DNA from: Pseudanabaena biceps
GTDB lineage: Bacteria; Cyanobacteriota; Cyanobacteriia; Pseudanabaenales; Pseudanabaenaceae
Assembly: GCA_013361095.1 (NCBI GenBank)
Contig: JAATWA010000001.1
Location: 3,069,001 to 3,133,000 of the forward strand
Direction: 5' to 3'
Length of the DNA: 64,000 bases
The notes beneath the pieces were generated by a model. It was given only the letters and a program-made list of their open reading frames with translations, had not been told where the DNA came from and ran no database searches. Position numbers and translations under genes: made by a program. Positions 10,320-19,096 of the stretch are shown here, one piece after another. The stretch's first letter is position 1. Every line of letters starts with the position of its first letter.

Positions 10320-11402
10320 TTAACCATTGATAGCAGGAGCAGACATTGCTACAGGAGCAACATCAACAGCAGCCAAATCAAGAGGGAAATTGTGAGCATT
10401 GCGCTCGTGCATTACTTCCATGCCCAAGTTGGCGCGGTTGATTACATCAGCCCAAGATGGTACAACACGACCTTGGCTATCAGAGATAGATTGGTTGAAG
10501 TTGAAACCATTCAAGTTGAATGCCATTGTGCTTACGCCCAAGGATGTAAACCAGATGCCGACTACTGGCCATAGTGCCAAGAAGAAGTGCAAGCTGCGAC
10601 TGTTGTTGAAAGAAGCATATTGGAAAATCAAACGACCGAAGTAGCCGTGAGCTGCAACGATGTTGTAGGTTTCTTCTTCTTGTCCGAACTTGTAACCAGC
10701 GTTTTGGCTTTCGTTTTCGGTGGTTTCACGGATCAAGCTGGAGGTTACCAAGGAACCGTGCATAGCACTGAACAAGGAACCACCGAATACGCCTGCTACA
10801 CCCAACATGTGGAAGGGGTGCATCAAAATGTTGTGTTCTGCTTGGAATACGATCATGAAGTTGAAAGTACCAGAGATACCCAAAGGCATACCGTCAGAGA
10901 AAGATCCTTGTCCGATTGGGTAGATCAAGAATACTGCGGTTGCTGCTGCTACTGGTGCGGAGTAAGCTACGGCGATCCAAGGACGCATACCGAGACGGTA
11001 AGACAATTCCCATTCACGACCCATGTAGCAGAAAATGCCCAGGAGGAAGTGGAATACTACGAGTTGGTATGGACCACCGTTGTATAGCCATTCGTCGAGG
11101 CTGTCTGCTTCCCAAATGGGGTAAAAGTGCAAGCCGATGGCGTTCGATGATGGAACGACTGCGGCGGAGATCATGTTGTTGCCGAATAGCAATGAACCAG
11201 CAACTGGTTCACGGATACCGTCGATGTCAACGGGAGGGGCTGCTACGAAAGCGATTACGAAGCAAATGGTGGCGGCTAGTAAGCATGGAATCATGATTAC
11301 GCCGAACCAACCTACGTATAGGCGGTTGTTGGTGCTGGTAATCCAGTTGCAAAACTGATCCCAGATTGAGGCGCTCTCGCGTCTCTGTACTGCTGTTGTC
11401 AT
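10320..11402 (-). CDS. psbA: Photosystem II reaction-centre protein D1
   Basis: A 360-residue D1 starting [18 protein letters not shown]; twelve further codons can be read upstream of this start, but conservation puts it here. Ligands and redox residues are intact: Y161, D170, E189, H190, H198, H215, S264, H272, H332, E333, H337, D342 and A344, after which the C-terminal extension would be removed by CtpA. Residue 130 is Glu (MGREWELSY), the form that hydrogen-bonds the active-branch pheophytin in high-light D1 variants; many low-light D1 copies have Gln. Residue 80 is Ala rather than the common Gly, while F158 and T286 are standard, so it is not the full microaerobic D1' set. Confidence 0.98.
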   Translation of the reverse strand: MTTAVQRRESASIWDQFCNWITSTNNRLYVGWFGVIMIPCLLAATICFVIAFVAAPPVDIDGIREPVAGSLLFGNNMISAAVVPSSNAIGLHFYPIWEADSLDEWLYNGGPYQLVVFHFLLGIFCYMGREWELSYRLGMRPWIAVAYSAPVAAATAVFLIYPIGQGSFSDGMPLGISGTFNFMIVFQAEHNILMHPFHMLGVAGVFGGSLFSAMHGSLVTSSLIRETTENESQNAGYKFGQEEETYNIVAAHGYFGRLIFQYASFNNSRSLHFFLALWPVVGIWFTSLGVSTMAFNLNGFNFNQSISDSQGRVVPSWADVINRANLGMEVMHERNAHNFPLDLAAVDVAPVAMSAPAING

Positions 11403-11459
11403 TTTGTAATTGGTTTTAAAGTTTACTTTTTTATGCAAGCAATTGCTTCACATGATAAC

Positions 11460-11489
11460 AATATATATCAAATTGTTAAGATTTGTCAA
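11460..11489 (-). promoter_or_regulatory. psbA promoter (-35 TTGACA, -10 TATATT)
   Basis: On the minus strand a perfect -35 hexamer TTGACA (11484-11489) is followed after 18 bp by TATATT (11460-11465). Transcription would start near 11453, giving an untranslated leader of about 50 nt to the ATG at 11402. No strong Shine-Dalgarno sequence precedes the ATG. This is a consensus SigA-type promoter, as expected for psbA. Confidence 0.75.
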
Positions 11490-11695
11490 TAATTATTTAT
11501 GTGGGATCATTTCCCCCTTCAAAAGCTGATCTTGTCAGATGTCATTGAGTAAACAAAATAAAATATGTCAGACACTCAAATTAGTGATATAAAGTTCGCA
11601 AACTAGACGCAGCTAAATAAATAAACAAACTAGTGCCAAGCTTAGTCTCTGACTGCATTATTCCAGATGGCATGGTTACGAGGTGATTTCTTAAG

Positions 11696-13465
11696 ATGGA
11701 GAGTAACAACATTCGTAGTAGTGCTTACGAGCAGACCCTTGCGGGAGTCACTAAGGACTTATCAGATCTGCGAGCCAATATCTTAGGCAAGCTTAGCCGT
11801 GAAATTTTAATTTTACAGGCTCAAAAGAATGCTCTAACTGATGATATTCAACGTCTTCAGTCTCAACGCAAGGAGCTAGAGGTGCTAACTGTTGCTCAAC
11901 AGGGGATGAACCAACAGGAAATTCAGCGACAACAATGGATTGAACAGCTTGCTCAATCGATCACCTTTCATCTAAAGAATGATGTTGTGGTCACTAATTC
12001 GCAAACCCTCAATGATCATTCAGAAAATTTTGAGCAGTTGATGCTTAATCTTGATAACGCGATTAGGACTACATTTCAGTCTTTGCAACGAGATGTGGAT
12101 ACCTATCAGCGCGATCTGGATGATCAGATGCATCGCATGTATAACCAGCGACAGCAGGGTGAGTTAATGCTCACGGCTCTCGTAGAAAGAATTGATGAGT
12201 ATCTTCGCCGTCCTGCGGGCGATCGCTACGGTGGAGCAAATGTGGGGGGGAATCTATCAGGTAATCCTTCAACTCCTCCTAATAACTCAAATTTTACGGA
12301 GGCGATCGCGAGTAGCGATCGCCCTAATCTTCCTAATGGCAACGGTAACTATAGCCAGATTAAAATCCCTGAATTTATTAATACCAATGGCAATCAATAT
12401 GGCAATCAGTATAGACAGTACGACCAAAGTGCCACTCGTCCTTATGGTGATCCGACTCAACCTCTCGGTGAAGATTTAGGTATAACTCAAAATCAAGCAA
12501 TCAAACGTACTAATGAATGGTGGTACGGATTTTTGCTTGTTTTGGGCGCGTCTGTAGTTCTGTCTCTGCAAAATATTTTGGTGAGAGTGATCTTTTCTAA
12601 CTCTAGTATTTTGGGGATGTTTAAGTTTGGTGGTTTGATTGAGGCGACCATACAACACTCATTTGTTTTATTGCTGTTACGGATGGTATTTGCTACCCCA
12701 ATTATGTGGTTAGTTGCCAAGTTTCTATTTCGGGTAGATGTTTTAAGGGATTTCCAGCAGCTAATTGCGCCTAGCCGTAGATTGCTATTCTGGCGAGTTG
12801 CTTTTAGTGCATTACTGCAATTTACTTCTTTTGCTTTTATTTATGTTGCTTTAGGTATTTTAAATCCAGGGTTAGCGGTGACACTGTTTTTCATTTTCCC
12901 GACCGTGACTGTCCTGATGGCTTGGTTCTTATTTGGCGATCGCCCTAGCAAGGAGCGTTGGGTCGTAATTGGCATAATTTATGTGGGAATTATACTTACA
13001 TATAATATTTTCGGCATCAATAAGCCAGATACTTGGGGTGTGGTTTCGGCAATGCTTTCTGGGATTGCTTTCGCGGGATATATCATTACTTCGCAGGCTT
13101 GTTTTAAACAGTTAAATCCTGTGTCTTTTACATCAATTAACTTTGCAATTATCTTGCTGCTATGTCTTGGGACGTTACCATTTACTATTTCTTCAATTTC
13201 ACTCAGCCCACCTCTGATATTCATGTGCTTCTTGATTGCCTTGACGACTTTGGGTGGTTACTTATTGACTAGTTTTGGTACTAAGTTAATGGGGGCAGCA
13301 CAGGCTTCGATTGTGAGCGCTAGTGGCCCTGTGTTTACCACGTTTCTAGCATTTACAATTTTGGGTAATCAACTAAGTTTGATTCAGTTATTGGGAGTAT
13401 TTCTGGTCACAGGGGGAGTAGGGCTATTGAGTTTACAAAATATGTACAAAAAAGCTAAAGCATAA
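11696..13465 (+). CDS. EamA/DMT-family permease with an N-terminal coiled-coil extension
   Basis: 589 residues, about twice the length of a usual EamA transporter. Residues about 1-170 are charged, Gln-rich and heptad-like (EILILQAQKNALTDDIQRLQ; LAQSITFHLKNDVV), predicting a coiled coil. About 180-265 is a low-complexity Asn/Gly/Tyr/Gln linker. From about 275 onward come some ten hydrophobic helices with the EamA repeat (WYGFLLVLGASVVLSLQNIL, then LRDFQQLIAPSRR and FLFGDRPSKERWVVIGI). The membrane part should export or import small metabolites; the substrate is unknown. A terminator hairpin begins at the stop codon. Confidence 0.85.
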   Translation: MESNNIRSSAYEQTLAGVTKDLSDLRANILGKLSREILILQAQKNALTDDIQRLQSQRKELEVLTVAQQGMNQQEIQRQQWIEQLAQSITFHLKNDVVVTNSQTLNDHSENFEQLMLNLDNAIRTTFQSLQRDVDTYQRDLDDQMHRMYNQRQQGELMLTALVERIDEYLRRPAGDRYGGANVGGNLSGNPSTPPNNSNFTEAIASSDRPNLPNGNGNYSQIKIPEFINTNGNQYGNQYRQYDQSATRPYGDPTQPLGEDLGITQNQAIKRTNEWWYGFLLVLGASVVLSLQNILVRVIFSNSSILGMFKFGGLIEATIQHSFVLLLLRMVFATPIMWLVAKFLFRVDVLRDFQQLIAPSRRLLFWRVAFSALLQFTSFAFIYVALGILNPGLAVTLFFIFPTVTVLMAWFLFGDRPSKERWVVIGIIYVGIILTYNIFGINKPDTWGVVSAMLSGIAFAGYIITSQACFKQLNPVSFTSINFAIILLLCLGTLPFTISSISLSPPLIFMCFLIALTTLGGYLLTSFGTKLMGAAQASIVSASGPVFTTFLAFTILGNQLSLIQLLGVFLVTGGVGLLSLQNMYKKAKA

Positions 13466-13498
13466 AAGACAACGCCCGCTTTGCGGGCGTTGTCTTTT
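13464..13498 (+). terminator. Terminator of the EamA permease gene
   Basis: Perfect 16-bp stem (13464-13479 with 13483-13498) with loop TTT, GC apex GCCCGC/GCGGGC and a T run on the 3' side. It overlaps the stop codon by two bases. Confidence 0.85.
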
Positions 13499-13588
13499 TA
13501 TAGCTACACCCAAGGATTGTCTGGCGGCGCGGAGCGCCGCCAGACAATCCTTGGTTTTTATGTCTTAGTACACTTGGCGATAGCTATA
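13499..13588. repeat. TATAGCTATCGCC-ended palindromic repeat, copy 1
   Basis: The centre is a perfect 21-bp hairpin (13510-13530 with 13534-13554, loop GGA, apex GGCGGCGC). The right arm, read on the opposite strand, is TATAGCTATCGCCAAGTGTA then CTAAGACATAAAA, nearly identical to the left arm of the copy at 42757. The left arm here is shortened. Confidence 0.7.
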
Positions 13589-13619
13589 GTTGATTGCATC
13601 ACGAATCAATTTTTGGATG

Positions 13620-13654
13620 AAGAGAGTGAAGGCGCAAAGCTCCTTCACTCTCTT
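13620..13654 (-). terminator. Hairpin at the 3' end of the MFS gene
   Basis: Arms 13620-13635 and 13639-13654 pair over 16 bp with one mismatch around loop AAA. It lies about 10 bp beyond the stop of the leftward MFS gene and is a plausible terminator, although it belongs to the same hairpin family as the non-terminator copies. Confidence 0.6.
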
Positions 13655-13664
13655 TTGTGTTTGG

Positions 13665-15041
13665 TTACTGCTCGACTAGTTGACGCGCAATATACCAAGC
13701 CAAAAGCCCTGTAGCGATCGCGATCGCGCTGAGGGCAAAAATCACCTTTTGTAATCCGAAATAGGACTCGGCTATACCTGCGACTGATAGGGGCAAACTA
13801 AGAGCAATATTGACGGCATTATTTTGCAAGCCAAAGACTTTACCACGCAAATCTTCGGGCGTTTCTTCTTGAATTACGGTCTGCATCGGAATTACACAGA
13901 GTCCCGCAAAAATACCAGTACCAGCGATCGCGACTAGTCCTAACCAAAAGCGATCGCAAAAAACCGCAAGTATCGCTAAAAAGATTGCCATTCCCACAGA
14001 ACCAACTAGAGAAAGAGTTTGACGACTATAGCTATCCCCTAATTTCGCCACAATTGCTGCGCCAATCGCCATCCCTAAGCTTGCCACTGCTAATAAAAAT
14101 CCAAACTGCTCAGACTTGATTTCGGGCATTACCTCAGCTAAGCGCACCGCTAAAACTGTCAGAGCCGCGATAATTGAAAAGGTACAAATTAATTGAATTA
14201 ATGCCGATAAAGAGGTTTTTTTGTGATTTAGATATTGCAAGCCTTCTTTGATATCGTTCCAAAGATGAAAACTATCGCGATGTAGATCTTCTTTGGTTTC
14301 GCCAGTTTGCAACAAGATCAGAATAATCCCTGCCAGTAAATAACTTCCTCCGACAAGAATTTCTTGGCCAACGTTATGCCAAAGATGATCTGATAGGGCT
14401 AGCAATGGCTCACCAAGAGCAAATCCTAAGATCAACGCCGCCATGATTGTCGTGGTGTAGATGGAGTTGGCGGCTAATAATTTGGGCTTTTCAACCACTA
14501 GAGTGATCGCTGATTGCTCTGCGGGCGTAAAAAATTGAGTGAAGGTGGAAACAAGAAAAGTGATGCATAGTAATCCCCAAAATCCAGTCGGTGCGCCCCA
14601 AGGTAAAACACTATTTTTAGTCACCCATAACAATGGGGGAATACTCAGCACTAAGATGCCGCGCAAAATATTAGAACTGACTAAAACTGTTTTTTTATTC
14701 CAGCGATCGACATACACTCCAGCGATCGACCCAAATAAAATCGCAGGGATGGTAAACGAAACCATGACGGCAGAGACCCAGCCGCTAATTGTTTCGCCTT
14801 TCTGCTGAAACTGTGTCGAGACGATCGCAATTACGAGTACTAAAAAAATCTTGTCAGCGATCTGCGAAAAGACCTGCCCACTCCACAGGGATAAAAAATT
14901 AGGATTGCGAAGTACAGAACCAGATTCAACAGATGGCTCAGCTAATAGTTGGGGATTTGGATCTACTTTGTCATTGCTGACATGCTTTGGATCTGGTGGT
15001 TCTGGCAGGCTGGGCGTGGGCGGATCGAATAAATGGGTCAT
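13665..15041 (-). CDS. Major facilitator superfamily transporter (EntS-like MFS_3)
   Basis: 458 residues with a proline-rich cytoplasmic N-terminus of about 45 residues followed by roughly twelve hydrophobic helices. LSLWSGQVFSQIADKIFLVL opens the first helix and GVYVDRWNKKTVLVSSNIL is the loop 2-3 signature. The later segment VIPMQTVIQEETPEDLRGKV is characteristic of the MFS_3 / enterobactin-exporter group. It probably exports a small molecule by proton antiport; the substrate is unknown. Its ATG overlaps the recO stop (ATGA), so the two genes are translationally coupled although unrelated in function. Confidence 0.85.
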   Translation of the reverse strand: MTHLFDPPTPSLPEPPDPKHVSNDKVDPNPQLLAEPSVESGSVLRNPNFLSLWSGQVFSQIADKIFLVLVIAIVSTQFQQKGETISGWVSAVMVSFTIPAILFGSIAGVYVDRWNKKTVLVSSNILRGILVLSIPPLLWVTKNSVLPWGAPTGFWGLLCITFLVSTFTQFFTPAEQSAITLVVEKPKLLAANSIYTTTIMAALILGFALGEPLLALSDHLWHNVGQEILVGGSYLLAGIILILLQTGETKEDLHRDSFHLWNDIKEGLQYLNHKKTSLSALIQLICTFSIIAALTVLAVRLAEVMPEIKSEQFGFLLAVASLGMAIGAAIVAKLGDSYSRQTLSLVGSVGMAIFLAILAVFCDRFWLGLVAIAGTGIFAGLCVIPMQTVIQEETPEDLRGKVFGLQNNAVNIALSLPLSVAGIAESYFGLQKVIFALSAIAIATGLLAWYIARQLVEQ

Positions 15042-15883
15042 ATATTAAAAAAACAGTTATCAATCAGAGCCGAAGACTGGATAGGTCTATCAAAATGATA
15101 CTGTGCATAGGATCGTAACAATCTTTCAACTGTAAGCCAATCGTTTATGGATGCACATAAGATATTATCTGCTAAATCAGTTTGTGCAAGTTCTTGAATT
15201 GCTAGCAGTTCAGTGGCGGTTAAATAATGACTAATACGGTTGTAGACTGCATTTTGCATTGATTCGCCTCCGATCGCGGCGTTGAGATCGCCGTTCGGAT
15301 TACCGTCCTTAGGTAAGTCATGGTCAAGATCAATTACCCCACCTCCGACAATACTAAATCCTGCTTTCCATTTTGGGGTTTCGCGCCTAGCGACTACAGG
15401 GATTTGGCTGATACAACAGTTATGGACTTGGGGGGCAAATCCTGCGATCGCCAGCAAATGATATGTACCATGCGTCAAATGGGCTAACACATGCTGATTA
15501 TCGGCATTCTGAATGCGTTCCAGATGCTCAAGCAATATTAAAAACAATTCTTCTTGAGGCTGAGCGGATAACGCTTGCATCAATGTAAGTTCTGATAAAT
15601 ATTGTGCGGCAGTGAGCTTGGCAAGAGTTTTCCCAAGCCCTACAAAGGATTGTAGGACTTCAGCGTTTTTAATGCGATCCATACTACGCCCTACCGAAAT
15701 TTGGAGATCGTTAACCACAAATAAACCTGATCGCCCCGCCATAGCTGAGCGATGTTTACGCGCACCTGCTGCTACAGCTTTGATTAAGCCATGCTCTTTG
15801 GTAAGAATCGTCAATAGGCGATCGTTTTCGCCTAGGGGTATTCCTTTGAGATTGATTCCAGTGGCGCGATATTCTTTGGGCAA
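15038..15883 (-). CDS. recO: DNA repair protein RecO
   Basis: 281 residues. The N-terminal OB-fold begins MPKEYRATGINLKGIPLGEN and continues LLTILTKEHGLIKAVAAGARK, the RecO signature. A helical C-terminal domain follows (AAQYLSELTLMQALSAQPQE; LAIAGFAPQVHNC). RecO loads RecA on SSB-coated single-stranded DNA in the RecF pathway. The zinc-finger cysteines found in some RecO proteins are reduced here (NCC only). It is the first gene of a two-gene unit with the MFS transporter, with a 4-bp overlap. Confidence 0.92.
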   Translation of the reverse strand: MPKEYRATGINLKGIPLGENDRLLTILTKEHGLIKAVAAGARKHRSAMAGRSGLFVVNDLQISVGRSMDRIKNAEVLQSFVGLGKTLAKLTAAQYLSELTLMQALSAQPQEELFLILLEHLERIQNADNQHVLAHLTHGTYHLLAIAGFAPQVHNCCISQIPVVARRETPKWKAGFSIVGGGVIDLDHDLPKDGNPNGDLNAAIGGESMQNAVYNRISHYLTATELLAIQELAQTDLADNILCASINDWLTVERLLRSYAQYHFDRPIQSSALIDNCFFNI

Positions 15884-15919
15884 TTTGCAACTCTTATTTA
15901 GGTTAAGTTAGAGACAAGC

Positions 15920-15951
15920 AATGAGTAAGGCGCGAAGCCGTCCCACTCATT
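15920..15951. repeat. Degenerate hairpin upstream of recO
   Basis: AATGAGT at 15920 pairs with ACTCATT at 15945, enclosing an eroded GGCGCGAAGCC apex with several mismatches. It looks like a decayed member of the 3-nt-loop hairpin family. Confidence 0.5.
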
Positions 15952-15977
15952 CTAGTTTTATATTGTGGATGACTACT

Positions 15978-16082
15978 TACAGAGCTTTGCGCTTAAATTC
16001 AAACCAAGAGAATCTTTAAAAGCTTTGCAAAGCAGAGCTTTTAAAGATTCTCTTGTGGTTCGTTTGATCGAAAATTGCTGTA
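15978..16082. repeat. 105-bp palindromic element, copy 1
   Basis: Ends TACAGA and GCTGTA. A 51-nt hairpin (16005-16028 with 16032-16055, 24 bp, one mismatch, loop AAA) sits exactly at the centre with 27 bp on each side. The left arm has GCTTTGCGCTTAAATTCAAA and the right arm has GGTTCGTTTGATCG, the two arm types also seen at 60.8 and 61.1 kb. Confidence 0.85.
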
Positions 16083-16188
16083 AGGTAAGAGTATTGGGTG
16101 TATTTTCAAGTAAGTCCTTACTATTGGTTTACGACTTTTTACATCCCTACAGTATTGAAATATAGATTTAATCATCGCTGTTAACGCT

Positions 16189-16707
16189 ATGAATTCGTCG
16201 AATCACAAATTAAGTTCAGTTTTAAGTCGGATTACCAATAAGTTACAACAGGATCAGCTCGTAAGTACGACCCTGCATCAACTTAGAGAGAAGCTCAATG
16301 CCGATCGCGTAGTTTTGTATTATTTCTATACCCATTGGAAAGGTCAAGTCACTTTTGAAGCTCTTAGCGACCCGAAATATTCGATCATTGGCTCCACTGG
16401 TGCGGATGACTGTTTCAATTTTGAATATGCAAAGCTTTATTTAGCGGGACGAATTTATTTTACTGATGATGTTGAGAAAGCTCTAATTAACGAGTGTCAT
16501 CGCGATTTTTTGAGAGGGATGCAAGTACATTCAAATTTAGTTGCCCCTGTTTTAGTTAAAGAGAGACTTTGGGGGTTATTGGTTGCTCATCATTGCCAAG
16601 ACATCAAACTATGGCAGCCTTCAGATATTGACCTAATAAGGCAATATTCTAAAGAGTTAGCTCAAGCAACTTCTATTGCTAATGCTGATGAATCAATATC
16701 TAATTAG
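16189..16707 (+). CDS. Stand-alone DXCF-type cyanobacteriochrome GAF domain
   Basis: 172 residues consisting of one GAF domain. It holds the D-x-C-F motif (DDCF, residues 73-76) and the canonical chromophore cysteine followed by histidine (ECHRDFLRGM, C103-H104), then SNLVAPVLVKERLWGLLVAHHC, the conserved core of bilin-binding cyanobacteriochromes. Both cysteines are those used by DXCF photoreceptors for dual thioether linkage, which usually gives a blue-absorbing state. No histidine kinase, methyl-accepting or GGDEF output is attached, so it must signal by protein interaction, or be a fragment of a former larger receptor. Photochemistry is inferred from motifs. Confidence 0.8.
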   Translation: MNSSNHKLSSVLSRITNKLQQDQLVSTTLHQLREKLNADRVVLYYFYTHWKGQVTFEALSDPKYSIIGSTGADDCFNFEYAKLYLAGRIYFTDDVEKALINECHRDFLRGMQVHSNLVAPVLVKERLWGLLVAHHCQDIKLWQPSDIDLIRQYSKELAQATSIANADESISN

Positions 16708-16722
16708 TTAAATTTTATCAAT

Positions 16723-16800
16723 TACAGCGCCTTGCGCTTTCTTAGAACCCAAAAGATGAGTGGCGGCGCTTCGCGCCGCCACTCATCTTTTGGGTTGCTG
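16723..16800. repeat. Hairpin repeat with TACAGCGC end and GGCGGCGC apex
   Basis: A perfect 24-bp stem (16746-16769 with 16773-16796, loop TTC) is preceded by the left arm TACAGCGCCTTGCGCTTTC found in the 105-bp elements. The right 27-bp arm is missing. The stem sequence AACCCAAAAGATGAGT is shared almost exactly with the hairpins at 43717 and 62314. Confidence 0.8.
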
Positions 16801-16875
16801 CTATGCATCGCGATCGCTTCTGTTTAAACGCGGCATTAAAGGGTGTTAGGATGCTGCTGAGTAAGAACTAAGGGT

Positions 16876-19017
16876 ATGAAAAAAATAATGCGTTGGTCAG
16901 TCGTCCTCCTGCTCACTGCGACATTAGCAGGAGCTAGCACCCCTCTATGTTTAGCTTCAGCATCTTCTGAGTCTTCTTTGCAAGCTAGTTCTCTGAATAA
17001 TAGCAATGGCGATTCATTTGATCCATTTACATATCTGCCCCTTGAGCAGAGACTCGCCAAACTAGAAGATCAAGTAAAGCAAGGTAATCAAATTGGGCGA
17101 TCGCGATTGACCATCGCGGATATCTACCTTAGTAAATCTTCTCCCCGTGAAGCGATCGCGGCTTTGGATAACCTAGAGACAGAGTACCCAAGCTTAGTCG
17201 ATTACATTTTAGTCAAACGCGCTCAAGCTCAGACCCAACTGCGTAATTTGTCGGCAGCAACAGCCACTTGGCAAAGTATTTTAACTAAATATCCTAATAG
17301 TCCTGCGGCGGCTGAAGCGCTTTATGCTTTGGGGAAATCTCAAGAACTTTTAGACAGGTTTCCCTCGCATCCGCGATCGCGTGAAGTTGCTTTGAGATTG
17401 CTTGCCCAGTCACCGCAGCGAGTTGACCTAATGATCCTAGTTGCCACTAATTTTGGTGACGCTCAGGAAATTGGGGCAATTCTAGATCGATTGGTAGCCA
17501 CCGCGCCTAATCTCACTTCTGATCAATGGTGGGCGATCGCAGATGCCTATTATTACAAATTTGAATTTGGTAAAGCTTCCAAGGCTTATACTCGCGCCAC
17601 CGTTAATCCTGTCACAGCCTACAACTTAGCTCGCAGTCTGCAACGGGGACGGCAAAATGAAGCGGCAATCACTGCTTACAATCGGGTTGTGCAGCAGTTT
17701 CCCGCTAGTCCCCAAGCAGCGCGGGCATTGATCAGGATTACGCAACTTGCTTCACCAGAGGTCGCGATCGCTACGGCTGATCGACTCATAACAAGTTATC
17801 CAGATACGGCTGCCGAAGCTCTGGCGATTAAAGCCAGCATCCTGCAAGAAAAGCTGAATAGTCCCAAAGCGGCTAGTGATGCGCGTAATCTTTTGCTAGA
17901 GCGCTATGCCAGTAGCAATGAAGCAGGAGAGCTACGCTGGCGCATTGCCAAAGGACAAGCTCGGTCTGGGCAATTAGCACAGGCGATCGCCACCATTGAC
18001 AAGTTGGTTGCCAATAGTCCGACCAGCAACTTTGCGGCAGAAGCGGCTTTTTGGGGTGGCAAATGGGCTAATCAAGTTGGGGATAAGTCCAAAGCGAAGA
18101 ATTTTTTTGAATTTACGCTCCGTCAACATCCAGCGTCTTACTATGCATGGCGATCGGCAACTTCGTTAGGTTGGCAAGTGGGGACTTTTACAACAGCGCG
18201 GTTTACGAACCCCGACATCGCGCTACCTAGCCAAAAAATTGCCTTACCTGCGGGTTCTCCAAAGCTACAAGAGCTATATTTGCTTGGCTTGGATCAAGAA
18301 GCCCATGCTCAATGGTTAGTGGAAATAGCAGGGAAACGCAATCTTGCACCAAAGGAAATTTTTACGGATGGTGTATTGCGGGTAGCGGTGCAAGACAATC
18401 TTATGGGCATAAGAACTCTCGAAAGTCTGGATTGGATTGATGTGACTAGTTCTCAAAAGAAAGAAATCGCACAACTCAAGCAACATCCTGCCTACTTCCA
18501 ATCGCTCTATCCATTCCATTATTGGGACTTAGTTTCACAATGGTCTCGCGATCGCCAAATTTCTCCTGCGCTTGTGATTGGTCTCATGCGCCAAGAGTCA
18601 CGTTTTGAAGCCCAAATTAAATCTAGCTCAGGGGCGATCGGTTTGATGCAAATCATGCCTAAAACAGGTGCATGGATTGCTGAGCAAAAACGGGTTAAAG
18701 ATTACAACCTCAATAGTCCTGACGATAATATTAAGTTTGGAACTTGGTATCTGGACTATACCCACAAGCGCTATGGCAATAATTCGATGTTGGCTGTGGC
18801 TAGCTACAATGCAGGGCCAGGAGCTGTGGGAAGTTGGGTTGAAGGTCGTCAGATCACTGACCCTGATGAGTTTGTGAATAATATTCCCTACGAAGAAACG
18901 AGAGACTATGTCTCCAAGGTTTTGGGTAATTATTGGAATTATTTACGCTTATATTCGCCTTCTGTGCAGAAGCAAATTGCTACTTTACAGCCACCTAACA
19001 GTATTAGCTCTAATTAG
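16876..19017 (+). CDS. Soluble-lytic-transglycosylase-like murein hydrolase with TPR-type repeats
   Basis: 713 residues. An N-terminal signal peptide is visible (MKKIMRWSVVLLLTATLAGA) with likely cleavage after LCLASA. A long alpha-solenoid of TPR-like repeats fills about residues 50-540, resembling the ring of Slt70. The C-terminal SLT domain has the catalytic glutamate in GLMRQESRFEAQ, then SSGAIGLMQIMPKTG and VASYNAGPGAVGSW. It cleaves the MurNAc-GlcNAc bond of peptidoglycan with formation of anhydro-MurNAc in the periplasm. Length and order fit the Slt family. It is preceded and followed by hairpin repeats and is likely monocistronic. Confidence 0.92.
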   Translation: MKKIMRWSVVLLLTATLAGASTPLCLASASSESSLQASSLNNSNGDSFDPFTYLPLEQRLAKLEDQVKQGNQIGRSRLTIADIYLSKSSPREAIAALDNLETEYPSLVDYILVKRAQAQTQLRNLSAATATWQSILTKYPNSPAAAEALYALGKSQELLDRFPSHPRSREVALRLLAQSPQRVDLMILVATNFGDAQEIGAILDRLVATAPNLTSDQWWAIADAYYYKFEFGKASKAYTRATVNPVTAYNLARSLQRGRQNEAAITAYNRVVQQFPASPQAARALIRITQLASPEVAIATADRLITSYPDTAAEALAIKASILQEKLNSPKAASDARNLLLERYASSNEAGELRWRIAKGQARSGQLAQAIATIDKLVANSPTSNFAAEAAFWGGKWANQVGDKSKAKNFFEFTLRQHPASYYAWRSATSLGWQVGTFTTARFTNPDIALPSQKIALPAGSPKLQELYLLGLDQEAHAQWLVEIAGKRNLAPKEIFTDGVLRVAVQDNLMGIRTLESLDWIDVTSSQKKEIAQLKQHPAYFQSLYPFHYWDLVSQWSRDRQISPALVIGLMRQESRFEAQIKSSSGAIGLMQIMPKTGAWIAEQKRVKDYNLNSPDDNIKFGTWYLDYTHKRYGNNSMLAVASYNAGPGAVGSWVEGRQITDPDEFVNNIPYEETRDYVSKVLGNYWNYLRLYSPSVQKQIATLQPPNSISSN

Positions 19018-19033
19018 CTGCCCTTCTCATTAA

Positions 19034-19090
19034 AGGAGTGCGCGGCTCCGCCGCGCACTCCTAAAAGATTTGCGCCGCAAATCTTTTAGG
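19034..19090. terminator. Two abutting hairpins between the transglycosylase and livG
   Basis: Hairpin one pairs 19034-19046 with 19050-19062 (13 bp, loop TCC); hairpin two pairs 19060-19073 with 19077-19090 (14 bp, loop GCC). Both are perfect and share three bases (19060-19062). They lie between convergent gene ends and could terminate from both sides. Confidence 0.7.
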
Positions 19091-19096
19091 GGTTTC

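Noticed and set aside
10392..11358. Several long plus-strand frames opposite psbA
   Set aside because: They mirror the strongly constrained psbA codons and have no starts with ribosome sites; they are antisense shadows.
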